6,240 nucleotides of DNA from Caldifarciminota bacterium (GCA_023127905.1 JAGMEZ010000136.1:1-6240); one strand, 5' to 3'. Counted from the first letter of the stretch, positions 1 to 5,381 are shown. The notes: a model not told the origin generated them from the letters alone. Numbers and translations are program-made.

Positions 1-55
1 GCTTTTGAAATTGTAAATATTATTAAGAAATGACAATAAAGAATCGGATTTTTCA

Positions 56-84
56 TTGACTTTATATGAATTTCTCTGTATATA
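56..84 (+). promoter_or_regulatory. sigma70-type promoter of the methyltransferase (copy 1 of the repeated promoter)
   Basis: TTGACT at 56-61, then 17 nt, then TATATA at 79-84. It lies about 120 nt upstream of the methyltransferase start. The preceding TTTTTC and the spacer core AATTTCT recur in the promoter at 3464-3492, and a looser match is at 1906-1933. The call rests on consensus matching and on this recurrence; no transcription start can be seen. Confidence 0.6.
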
Positions 85-127
85 TTTTAGTATAAAGATA
101 AAGCGAAAGACTAAATGAAATTTCAAT

Positions 128-153
128 TTTATTAATACCGATAAACTTATGTT
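128..153 (+). repeat. conserved leader box, copy 1 (partner at 3531-3556)
   Basis: This 26-nt stretch matches 3531-3556 at 23 of 26 positions, and both contain GATAAAC-Y-TATGTT. It lies 44 nt downstream of promoter copy 1. The similarity to the rpiB leader stops at the final GTT (151-153), after which the two leaders are unrelated. GTT is the cleavage triplet of integron recombination sites, so this could be the edge of an att-type site. That reading is an inference; a shared regulatory leader is the alternative. Confidence 0.5.
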
Positions 154-206
154 TTGAGGCTTTAAGAAATTTGTAATATAAGGAAAGATAAAAGGAAAAT
201 AAATAA

Positions 207-893
207 ATGGAAGTGAAAGCCAATTTAATATTAGGTGATTGCGAAAAAGAATTAAAAAGCATACCCGATAACTCAGTTGACCTGATTTTTACTTCGCCTC
301 CATATGCCGACCAACGAAAAAACACATATGGAGGTATACATCCTGATAAATATGTTGAGTGGTTTTTACCCATATCTGAACAACTTCTGAGAGTTCTCAA
401 ACCTACAGGGACTTTTATCTTAAATATCAAAGAAAAAGCAGTTAATGGTGAGCGCAGCACCTATGTGATAGAACTTATTATAGAGATGCGTAAGCAGGGC
501 TGGTTATGGACTGAAGAATTTATATGGCATAAAAAAAATTGTTATCCTGGAAAATGGCCTAACCGGTTCAGAGATGCGTGGGAAAGACTATTGCAGTTCA
601 ATAGAAGCAAAAAATTTCATATGTATCAAGAAGAGGTAATGGTACCAATAGGGGACTGGGCAAAAAATAGATTGAGAAACCTAAGTGAAACAGACAAAAC
701 ACAGGATGAATCTAAAGTCGGTAGTGGTTTTGGGAAGAATATTTCAAACTGGTTAGGCAGGAATAAAGCTTACCCAACCAATGTTTTGCATCTTGCAACT
801 GAATGCAACAATAAAAATCATAGTGAGGATTTTTTGAAATCTTATTCTCAAATGATTAACAAATTTACACTCGAATTTGGAAAAGAATTTTGA
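207..893 (+). CDS. beta-class site-specific DNA methyltransferase, C-terminally truncated
   Basis: This resembles amino-methyltransferases (N6-adenine or N4-cytosine) of restriction-modification systems. The N-terminal part is well preserved: LILGDC at residues 7-12, then PDNSVDLIFTSPPY (20-33), whose SPPY is catalytic motif IV. LRVLKPTG (61-68) follows, then an aromatic-rich target-recognition segment and NVLHLATECNNKNHS (192-206). In family members such a segment leads into motif X and the AdoMet-binding motif I (typically DPFxGSGTT). Here the sequence changes character after residue 206 and ends at 228, so motifs X and I are missing and the protein is about 70 residues short. It is probably inactive alone. 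The start is ATG 207, with AAAGGA about 10 nt upstream and promoter 56-84 further up. The frame stays open beyond the TGA up to 977. Confidence 0.8.
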   Translation: MEVKANLILGDCEKELKSIPDNSVDLIFTSPPYADQRKNTYGGIHPDKYVEWFLPISEQLLRVLKPTGTFILNIKEKAVNGERSTYVIELIIEMRKQGWLWTEEFIWHKKNCYPGKWPNRFRDAWERLLQFNRSKKFHMYQEEVMVPIGDWAKNRLRNLSETDKTQDESKVGSGFGKNISNWLGRNKAYPTNVLHLATECNNKNHSEDFLKSYSQMINKFTLEFGKEF

Positions 894-977
894 GATTCTA
901 ACGGTGCAATTGACTGGGAAAAACTGGTGAAATTCAATTCTTCAGCAGAATCCCCGGTCAAGAAAAAGAAAAAATAA
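894..977 (+). pseudogene. in-frame open extension beyond the methyltransferase TGA
   Basis: After TGA (891-893) the same frame continues for 27 sense codons to TAA at 975-977. It reads like a genuine protein tail, with NGAIDWEKLVKF followed by a terminal run of five lysines. Together with methyltransferase residues 207-228 it looks like the C-terminus of some other protein joined to the methyltransferase N-terminal half and then interrupted by a stop. I do not recognise the tail. Alternatives are chance openness in AT-rich DNA or stop-codon readthrough; nothing in the sequence favours recoding. Confidence 0.3.
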
Positions 978-1142
978 TTGTTGGTGTAACCCTAATGAAG
1001 AGTGTATCAAAACATAGTAAGATACTACGGCTGACCGTGATTCCACTGCGCTGCGTAGCTGCTGTTAATTTTAGTCTTTAGGCAGAAAAATAAGGAGGAG
1101 GAATTAAGATATAACATTGGATTATGAGAAAGGAAGATACAA

Positions 1143-1331
1143 ATGAGGGAAAACGAAAATATTTTTGAGATCTCAATTGAGTGTGTCCAAACAGAGGCAA
1201 AAAAACTAATCAACCGAAGGTTAACAGATGATGAAATTTTTTCTGTAAAAAAGGGGATTGAATCAGGACTGTTCTTTGACATAGAGACTGTGTTTAAAAC
1301 AGCAATTGAAAATGCTACAGAATCTAAATAA
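1143..1331 (+). CDS. small conserved-looking hypothetical protein, 62 aa
   Basis: The 62-residue product is soluble and mostly helical by composition, with no signal peptide or membrane segment. It has the pattern SIECVQTEAKKLINRRLTDDE at residues 11-31 (shown here in part), then VKKGIESGL (35-43) and DIETVFKTAIE (46-56). The spacing of a short helix, an LTDDE turn and a second helix looks like a real domain. I have the impression of similar small proteins in environmental genomes but cannot name a family. AAGGA lies 8 nt before ATG 1143. A stronger purine run, AAGGAGGAGG (1092-1101), lies further upstream without a properly spaced ATG. The gene sits between the truncated methyltransferase and the restriction-enzyme-like fragment, so a link to a restriction-modification system is possible but unproven. 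Confidence 0.6.
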   Translation: MRENENIFEISIECVQTEAKKLINRRLTDDEIFSVKKGIESGLFFDIETVFKTAIENATESK

Positions 1332-1357
1332 AATCTTATGGTAGAGAAACTACTTCA

Positions 1358-1531
1358 ATGCCTTTTCTTTCGAGGTTAATTCAAGATAATGAAAAAATAG
1401 CGGCTTATTCTTTCATCCATTCTATGGCAACCACATTGGGAATGTCAATCTATGAAGATGTATCGGTAATTATAGCATCAGTGAATTCTGAAGAATGTTT
1501 TAGAAATTATGGTGTTGGCGGGGCTATTTAA
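1358..1531 (+). pseudogene. fragment resembling the N-terminal part of a type II restriction endonuclease
   Basis: The 57-codon frame starts MPFLSRLIQDNEK and continues with FIHSMATTLGMSIYEDVSV (about residues 19-37), then ends in YGVGGAI. From memory, the block of hydrophobic residue, HS, T-x-LGMSIYE and a hydrophobic run resembles the early region of some type II restriction endonucleases of the TdeIII/MjaII kind, which are several times longer. Upstream the frame is open from 1328 with no earlier ATG, and there is no Shine-Dalgarno sequence at ATG 1358. After TAA 1529-1531 nothing recognisable continues in any frame. With a truncated methyltransferase 460 bp upstream, the simplest reading is a decayed restriction-modification pair. 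The family assignment is tentative; the remnant status rests on length and the missing start signal. Confidence 0.4.
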
Positions 1532-1628
1532 ATCACCTTATCTAATTTTTTCATTGCGCTGTTTGACTACAGATGTGCTTGGAACTTAAAGGAAGTTAAT
1601 GTACTGAAAGATACTCGAGGAGGGATTT

Positions 1629-1877
1629 GTGAATTACAATAAGGAGAAAGTTGATGAAATGGTTCTTGCCCTGCTCTATCTCACGACATTTGAGGATAAC
1701 TATGGATTGAGAGCATGGAAAGGAATGGACTGGGATGCAATGGACCGGTTACACGAGAAAGGATATATTGGCAGTCCCAAAGGTAAAGCAAAGTCTGTTG
1801 CGCTAAGTGATGAGGGGGTCAAATTATCAGAACAATTATTCAAGAAGCATTTTGGATTGTCAGATACAAAGGTTTAA
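1629..1877 (+). CDS. DUF6429-family protein, 82 aa
   Basis: The sequence matches the pattern I know for DUF6429, a short uncharacterised bacterial family often found in accessory regions. Residues 3-20 (YNKEKVDEMVLALLYLTT) are followed by RAWKGMDWDAMDRLHEKGYI (28-47), a PKGKAKSVALSDEGV segment (50-64) and a C-terminal helix with EQLFKKHFG (68-76). The fold looks like a small winged-helix-like helical protein with conserved Trp, Arg, His and Lys. The length is typical of the family, so the gene appears intact. The start is GTG 1629, supported by GAGGAGGG at 1617-1624 only 4 nt upstream. No attC-like site follows; promoter 1906-1933 for the next operon begins within 30 nt. The function is unknown. 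Confidence 0.8.
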   Translation: MNYNKEKVDEMVLALLYLTTFEDNYGLRAWKGMDWDAMDRLHEKGYIGSPKGKAKSVALSDEGVKLSEQLFKKHFGLSDTKV

Positions 1878-1905
1878 ACTGAAGGCTGAAATCGAATGTT
1901 TTCCC

Positions 1906-1933
1906 TTGACTTTCTATATATTTTGTGTATATT
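1906..1933 (+). promoter_or_regulatory. sigma70-type promoter of the three-gene operon (copy 2)
   Basis: TTGACT at 1906-1911, a 16-nt spacer, and TATATT at 1928-1933. The bases before the -10 box (TGTG) also give an extended -10-like context. The stretch before and through the promoter resembles copies 1 and 3, but the downstream leader box is absent here. The first gene of the operon starts 54 nt after the -10 box. Confidence 0.65.
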
Positions 1934-1986
1934 TAGTCAATAAAAGCGGATAGTTGGAATTCAGTATGAAATCAGGAGGAAAGTAA

Positions 1987-2343
1987 ATGAAAAAGTCAAA
2001 AAATAAGTTATCGAAAGATATTCAAATTCATTATATTAAAACTTCATCATATCGTACTTATCATGTTGATGGTGCCTATGGAGGATTAACACCTAATGGG
2101 AATATTTACTGCGAATTTTTTGTCGAGCGAAATGTCACTCCCCAATCGATTACATATGGGATTGACAAAACCGGTCGTTTGGGTAAACTCAAAAAAAAGA
2201 CAGGAAAACAAGGACTTGTTCGAGAAATTGAGTGTGGAATATCAATTAATATAGGAACTGCATTCGCCTTGAAAAACTGGTTGGAAGATAAAATTAAGGA
2301 TTATGCAAAAAAAGCAAAGTTATTTAAAGAGGAGCAAAAATGA
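1987..2343 (+). CDS. hypothetical protein, first gene of a three-gene operon, 118 aa
   Basis: I do not recognise a named family. The product is basic. Its N-terminal two thirds look beta-rich, with YRTYHVDGAYGGLTPNGNIY at residues 22-41, FFVERNVTP at 44-52 and REIECGISI at 79-87. An amphipathic helix of the form AFALKNWLEDKIKDY follows at about 92-106, then a lysine-rich tail. The order of strands followed by a final helix is reminiscent of DUF3467-like small proteins, but I see no diagnostic motif. AGGAGGA (1974-1980) lies 6 nt before ATG 1987, and the promoter at 1906-1933 is its likely source of transcription. Its stop overlaps the next start in ATGA, which indicates translational coupling and a shared function with the next gene. 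Confidence 0.75.
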   Translation: MKKSKNKLSKDIQIHYIKTSSYRTYHVDGAYGGLTPNGNIYCEFFVERNVTPQSITYGIDKTGRLGKLKKKTGKQGLVREIECGISINIGTAFALKNWLEDKIKDYAKKAKLFKEEQK

Positions 2344-2798
2344 GTACAATTGCTGAAATTAAATCAACTGGGACAAAGAATGGCAATTATTTACCCAAGA
2401 AAGATAGCTGGACTTCAGTAGAGAACAATATTTTTCGATCCTTCGATTGGACACAGTCAAGCTTTTTGAATTATAGGAGTCCTTGTAGTAATGCGCAAGA
2501 TGGGGATATACAAAGTGTTAAATATACACAGATAGATAAATTGATAAATTTTAACTATACTTTGAGTAAACCTATAAAAGTGAAGATTATTATAAACTTA
2601 CGTGGTGAAGTGATTGGTGATATTGAAGAGTTGGAACTATATAGCTTTGGAAATGATGAATTTGAGGTTCTCAGAGAATTAAACGAGGAGTTAACAGATT
2701 TGTTTGAAGATCTGGCGGATATTGGAGATGATAATTTAGGGAAACTTCCTAAAAAATGGAGATCTGTATTAGAAAAACACATCAGCAGGCCTCAATAA
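2340..2798 (+). CDS. hypothetical protein with acidic C-terminal region, second operon gene, 152 aa
   Basis: This is an unrecognised soluble protein. The first 75 residues are polar with aromatic clusters (NNIFRSFDWTQSSFLNY at 29-45). KPIKVKIIINLRGEVIGDIE (77-96) looks like a beta hairpin. Residues 89-131 are strongly acidic, with about 17 Asp/Glu and almost no Lys/Arg, and contain the helix-like ELNEELTDLFEDLADIGDD. A basic end with KLPKKWRSVLEKHI follows. The start overlaps the previous stop (ATGA at 2340-2343) and the gene overlaps the next by 43 nt. An acidic protein encoded just before a small very basic one is the classic antitoxin-toxin layout, so this could be the neutralising partner. 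That role is an inference from charge and order; no DNA-binding domain is evident. Confidence 0.7.
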   Translation: MSTIAEIKSTGTKNGNYLPKKDSWTSVENNIFRSFDWTQSSFLNYRSPCSNAQDGDIQSVKYTQIDKLINFNYTLSKPIKVKIIINLRGEVIGDIEELELYSFGNDEFEVLRELNEELTDLFEDLADIGDDNLGKLPKKWRSVLEKHISRPQ

Positions 2799-3109
2799 AA
2801 ATAAAGAATTATACAGAACGTATAATTCGAAGCAGGATTTTATCGAAATTAAAACCCCAAAAAATTAATAAAAAAGCAAGACATTGGAAAGGATATATTT
2901 TTATAGACAAGAAAGTAATAGCAAAAGTAAAAATTCCTAATGATCATAGGCGAGTTATGTGTCACAATAAAAGTCAATATATTGCACGAGATCTTAAGCT
3001 TACCCCTAAAGATTTCAATCGTTTAATTGACTGTCCGCTGAAGGGATCAGAATACTATCAAAAATTGGCTAAGTATACACACTTATCAGGGGAGCATGGT
3101 CCAGGCTAA
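2756..3109 (+). CDS. small very basic protein with HicA-like residue pattern, third operon gene, 117 aa
   Basis: The family is not known to me. The product has about 28 Lys/Arg against about 9 Asp/Glu. The pattern is a basic helix (residues 19-40), then HWKGYIFIDKKVIAKVKIPN (43-62) with a further D63-H64, then YIARDLKLTPKDFNRLI (75-91). HicA mRNA-interferase toxins have a comparable order: a helix, a His before a beta strand, a strand ending in a Pro-containing turn with His, then a helix before an L-T/S-x-x-(D/E)-F motif. This is topological resemblance only; HicA proteins are usually shorter (60-90 aa) and begin with a GSH motif not seen here. ATG 2756 is the only standard start upstream of the conserved part. 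It lies inside the previous gene without a clear Shine-Dalgarno sequence, so reading probably depends on translation of that gene. Confidence 0.65.
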   Translation: MEICIRKTHQQASIKIKNYTERIIRSRILSKLKPQKINKKARHWKGYIFIDKKVIAKVKIPNDHRRVMCHNKSQYIARDLKLTPKDFNRLIDCPLKGSEYYQKLAKYTHLSGEHGPG

Positions 3110-3368
3110 GAACTAGGATATAGTCTGACTCATATAGTGGAGTGGTTAAGATGGTAATAGGAGTGCGAGGCTGCAAAGCGGGATCAGTCTTCAAGATACA
3201 AATTAGAGACTTTGGTGGCAATTTAATGTCCTTTTTAGTTGTTTAAATTCATTATCCTATACCTGCTGCTCAATGTAGCTTGAGGCTATTGGTTTCTTCA
3301 GCAAAATCTCTATCTATAATACTTGCTTTTTTTTGTGAAGTTATTAGTTTGTATTTTGAAGCCTGACC
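3110..3368. other. intergenic stretch without convincing gene or RNA
   Basis: This is the first part of the 469-bp gap between the operon and rpiB. A 31-codon ATG frame at 3151-3246 has no Shine-Dalgarno sequence and a composition that does not look coding. I found no tRNA, no R'/R'' pair able to form an attC, and no hairpin followed by a T-run that would terminate the operon. The rest of the gap holds the repeats and promoter listed separately. Confidence 0.5.
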
Positions 3369-3403
3369 CTGAATTTTTCCTGAATTTTTTCTGAATTTTT
3401 TTT
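3369..3403 (+). repeat. 11-bp tandem repeat, three units
   Basis: CTGAATTTTT begins at 3369, 3380 and 3391, an exact 11-bp period close to one helical turn; the last unit runs into a longer T tract. It directly precedes the palindrome at 3408-3433. Phased T tracts of this kind can bend DNA. It could equally be replication slippage. Confidence 0.75.
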
Positions 3404-3407
3404 AGAG

Positions 3408-3433
3408 AGGGGTGAACACATGGGTTCACCCCT
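3408..3433. repeat. perfect 10-bp palindrome (REP-like hairpin)
   Basis: AGGGGTGAAC (3408-3417) and GTTCACCCCT (3424-3433) are exact reverse complements around a 6-nt loop. It is far more GC-rich than its surroundings. There is no T-run after it on either strand, so it is not a standard intrinsic terminator. Similar palindromes of the form GGGGTGAAC-loop-GTTCACCCC occur, as I recall, as dispersed repeats in environmental bacterial genomes. GTTAGAA follows 5 nt later, but there is no left-hand partner for an attC. Confidence 0.7.
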
Positions 3434-3463
3434 ACATTGTTAGAATTTCCTTCGGGTTTTTCC

Positions 3464-3492
3464 TTGACTTCCCACAAATTTCTGTGTATGTT
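3464..3492 (+). promoter_or_regulatory. sigma70-type promoter of rpiB (copy 3 of the repeated promoter)
   Basis: TTGACT at 3464-3469, a 17-nt spacer, TATGTT at 3487-3492, with TG two bases before the -10 box giving an extended -10 form. It lies about 87 nt upstream of rpiB and aligns with the promoter at 56-84, including TTTTTC before it and AATTTCT in the spacer. Confidence 0.6.
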
Positions 3493-3530
3493 TCACATTA
3501 TATGCAAACAAATCGAATGTTTAAATCAAA

Positions 3531-3556
3531 TTTATTAGTACAGATAAACCTATGTT
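3531..3556 (+). repeat. conserved leader box, copy 2 (partner at 128-153)
   Basis: It matches the methyltransferase leader at 23 of 26 positions, and similarity ends at GTT (3554-3556). In this copy the following bases read GTTATAA, near the integron R' form GTTRRRY. It lies 22 nt upstream of the rpiB start. Confidence 0.5.
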
Positions 3557-3578
3557 ATAATTAATAGAGGATTTTGAA

Positions 3579-4016
3579 ATGAAAATCGCAATTGGTTCTG
3601 ACCATGCAGGTTTTGAGTATAAGCAAGAGATTATAAAATTCTTACAAGAAAAGGGACATGAGGTTAAGGATTTTGGTACGAATTCCAATGAAACTGTAGA
3701 TTACCCTATATTCATATATCCTGTTGCAGAGTCTGTAGCATCTGGGGAATATGACCGCGGTATCGTACTGGGAGGTTCAGGCAATGGAGAGGCCATTGTA
3801 GCGAATCGGGTTCGCGGAATAAGGTGTGCTTTGTGTCTAAATGAAGATTTGGCTAGGCTTGCACGGAAACATAACGATGCGAACATAATATCATTTGGAC
3901 AGCGAATGATGAACCTTAAAACAGCATTGAAAAGTGTAGATATATTTTTGAATACTCCATTTGAAGGTGGAAGACACAAGAAGAGAATAGATTTAATAGA
4001 TAATAGAAAATTATAA
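3579..4016 (+). CDS. rpiB: ribose-5-phosphate isomerase B family (RpiB/LacAB) protein
   Basis: RpiB interconverts ribose 5-phosphate and ribulose 5-phosphate in the cytosolic pentose phosphate pathway; relatives include LacA/LacB and allose-6-phosphate isomerases. The 145-residue length is typical and the gene looks complete. Visible signatures are SDHAGFEYK (residues 7-15), the DYP turn (41-43), the phosphate loop GIVLGGSGNGE (61-71), N76, the HND segment (98-100), R109 and the phosphate-binding GGRHKKR (130-136). The loop has Gly where E. coli RpiB has its catalytic Cys, and carries Glu71 in the position used as base in the Mycobacterium tuberculosis type. So this is the Glu-type subgroup. 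The start is ATG 3579 after AGAGG. The stop lies inside the R'' end of the attC at 4011-4089, so this is a cassette gene. The physiological substrate may not be ribose 5-phosphate. Confidence 0.93.
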   Translation: MKIAIGSDHAGFEYKQEIIKFLQEKGHEVKDFGTNSNETVDYPIFIYPVAESVASGEYDRGIVLGGSGNGEAIVANRVRGIRCALCLNEDLARLARKHNDANIISFGQRMMNLKTALKSVDIFLNTPFEGGRHKKRIDLIDNRKL

Positions 4017-4089
4017 CTACACGCTTCACCTGACTGTTACCCGCCGCCTTTCAGCGTCGGCTATCAGCAGGTGAGCTTGAATGTTATGT
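4011..4089 (+). other. attC recombination site 1 (integron cassette)
   Basis: R'' TTATAAC (4011-4017) and R' GTTATGT (4083-4089) flank an imperfect inverted repeat. TCACCTG-A-CTG (4026-4036) pairs with CAGCAGGTGA (4065-4074), with A4033 unpaired as an extrahelical base; the inner stem is imperfect and GC-rich. Nine bases separate AAC from CACCTG, and nine separate GTG from GTT. One unpaired base in the left arm is characteristic of attC sites folded as single strands for the integrase. R'' overlaps the rpiB stop. The expected cut is between G4083 and T4084. Confidence 0.85.
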
Positions 4090-4196
4090 GTATAGATAGA
4101 TATAAATGCAATTGTGTTTATCCTGTTAATATGGAGTGATAATAACAATGAATTTATACAGTAGTTAGTCGTAATAATCCAAAATAGAGGTTAAAA

Positions 4197-5090
4197 ATGA
4201 TGAATCAAGAGAAATTTTTTAGAAAAGAAGACTTGAAAAAACCAATAGTATTATTTTTTATAGCAGTTTATATTTTTGCACTTGTATTGGTTTTATTAAA
4301 TGAACCAAAAAACGCATTAACTTATATGGGTTTAAGCGTTGGTTTGTTATTTCTTTGCTGGTTAGTAATTGATCTTACAAAAAAGATAAAAGTTCAGGAT
4401 ATTGAGATTAAACGACCTGGCTTGGAACTTATATTTGGGCTCCTGATTCTTATTATCTGGGATTATCTCCCTTTGCCAAAGATTGATTTTGGAGATAAAT
4501 GGAATATTGGATTCATTATAAAGAAAACAATAATATTTTTAGGTTTACCTTTTCTGTTTTTGAAGTTCCGAAAGAATTCACTGGCATCTATGGGTCTTAC
4601 AAGCAAAGACTGGAAAAAAAATCTTCGGGTCGGTTTTATTATTTTTCTGGTATTAGCTATTCCGAATGCTTTTTTTGTTGGTAATACGGGTAGTGAAATT
4701 CTTAGTGGAAAATATAGTTCTCCGCAGGTTGGAATCGGGTTATTTTTATCGTTTATCTATTTTTTTCTGATGGCAGGTTTTTCCGAAGAATTTTTATTTA
4801 GAGCATTTATCCAGACAAGGATTTCATATTTACTAAGATCAAGTGTTAGCGGAGTTTTAATTACTTCACTTATTTTTGGTTTGGGCCACATTCGGGGTAT
4901 TATGCAATGGTATCCTGGAATAACAGTCGCAGAAGCTTTTTGCAGAGCATTCTTTTTGCAGACATTTATTGGAATTATGCTTGGAGTACTCTGGGAAAGA
5001 ACAAGAAATTTGATCCCCTGTGTATTTGTACACTCAGGAGTGGACGGTTTGAATAATTTATTTTCTATAATCACAAAGCTTGGTCTTTGA
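4197..5090 (+). CDS. CPBP-family intramembrane metalloprotease (CAAX protease / bacteriocin-processing type)
   Basis: This is a membrane-embedded glutamic-type protease of the Abi/CPBP family, whose eukaryotic member Rce1 cleaves CAAX proteins. Bacterial members serve in bacteriocin self-immunity or peptide processing. All three family motifs are present: EEFLFR (residues 197-202), FGLGH (227-231) and HSGVD (279-283), giving E197, E198, R202, H231, H279 and D283. About seven to eight hydrophobic segments are visible, including around 16-34, 41-60, 75-92, 103-124, 144-162, 176-194, 215-230 and 250-266. The 297-residue length is normal. Two adjacent ATGs (4197, 4200) follow AGAGG at 4186-4190, so either could be used. 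The gene lies between attC site 1 and the inverted repeat starting 9 nt after its stop. No peptide substrate gene is adjacent. Promoter evidence in the 107-nt leader is weak. Confidence 0.9.
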   Translation: MMNQEKFFRKEDLKKPIVLFFIAVYIFALVLVLLNEPKNALTYMGLSVGLLFLCWLVIDLTKKIKVQDIEIKRPGLELIFGLLILIIWDYLPLPKIDFGDKWNIGFIIKKTIIFLGLPFLFLKFRKNSLASMGLTSKDWKKNLRVGFIIFLVLAIPNAFFVGNTGSEILSGKYSSPQVGIGLFLSFIYFFLMAGFSEEFLFRAFIQTRISYLLRSSVSGVLITSLIFGLGHIRGIMQWYPGITVAEAFCRAFFLQTFIGIMLGVLWERTRNLIPCVFVHSGVDGLNNLFSIITKLGL

Positions 5091-5098
5091 ATTACTAC

Positions 5099-5229
5099 GA
5101 TTAACACGGGATAAACGAAATTAGAGATGATTGCTTCACTAATTTATAAACATTGGGGAGAAGATGTTCAATTAAAATTTATACGATCTTTCAAAGCCTT
5201 CACCTTCGTTTATCCCGATAATGTTGAGA
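5099..5229 (+). other. attC-like inverted repeat (candidate attC site 2)
   Basis: CGGGATAAACGAA (5107-5119) and TTCGTTTATCCCG (5205-5217) are exact reverse complements. Outside them, AACA (5103-5106) can pair with TGTT (5222-5225), with four extra bases on the right. The outer elements read GATTAAC (5099-5105) and GTTGAGA (5223-5229), as expected for R'' and R'. It begins 9 nt after the protease stop, the usual place for a cassette's attC. Against it: the long stem has no bulged base, and the AAC-to-stem spacing (1 nt) differs from the other sites. It could instead be an unrelated hairpin. Confidence 0.45.
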
Positions 5230-5241
5230 ATAATAAATAAA

Positions 5242-5348
5242 AACATAAAAAAATGCTGTACCTGACCGGAAAACGCGGGGCATGATTTACAGTTTTATAT
5301 GAAATGTTTTTGGACGTGTTTTCCTGCAGGTGATCTCTGTCGTTAGCC
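5242..5348 (+). other. attC recombination site 3
   Basis: ACCTG-A-CCGGAAAACGC (5260-5276) pairs with GTGTTTTCCTGCAGGT (5316-5331), leaving A5265 unpaired at the same place as A4033 in site 1. One mismatch and one G-T pair occur in the stem. R' is GTTAGCC (5342-5348), separated from GCAGGTGA by 8 nt exactly as in site 1. The left end is weaker: AAC at 5242-5244 lies 6 nt further out than expected, so R'' may be degenerate. The expected cut is after G5342. Confidence 0.7.
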
Positions 5349-5381
5349 CTTAAAAAGAATGTACAAAAAAAGGAAACATTA

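Noticed and set aside
1563..1592. TTGACT with a possible -10 before the DUF6429 gene
   Set aside because: The hexamer at the right distance (TTAAAG) is a poor -10 box and lacks the features of the three repeated promoters.
3130..3190. tRNA-like stretch with GGAGTGGTTAAG
   Set aside because: No acceptor stem, anticodon stem or T-loop can be formed around it.
3151..3246. 31-codon ATG frame in the gap before rpiB
   Set aside because: It has no Shine-Dalgarno sequence, no recognisable pattern and no sign of coding composition.
3408..3433. Palindrome as an intrinsic terminator of the three-gene operon
   Set aside because: No T-run follows the hairpin on either strand, and it lies 300 bp beyond the last stop.
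3408..3445. Palindrome plus GTTAGAA as an attC
   Set aside because: The 5-nt spacing to GTTAGAA is attC-like, but there is no AAC on the left, no unpaired base, and the 6-nt loop gives too short a site.
5127..5240. 37-codon ATG frame across the inverted repeat after the protease gene
   Set aside because: It has no Shine-Dalgarno sequence and spans both arms of the inverted repeat, so it is better explained as chance openness in a structural site.
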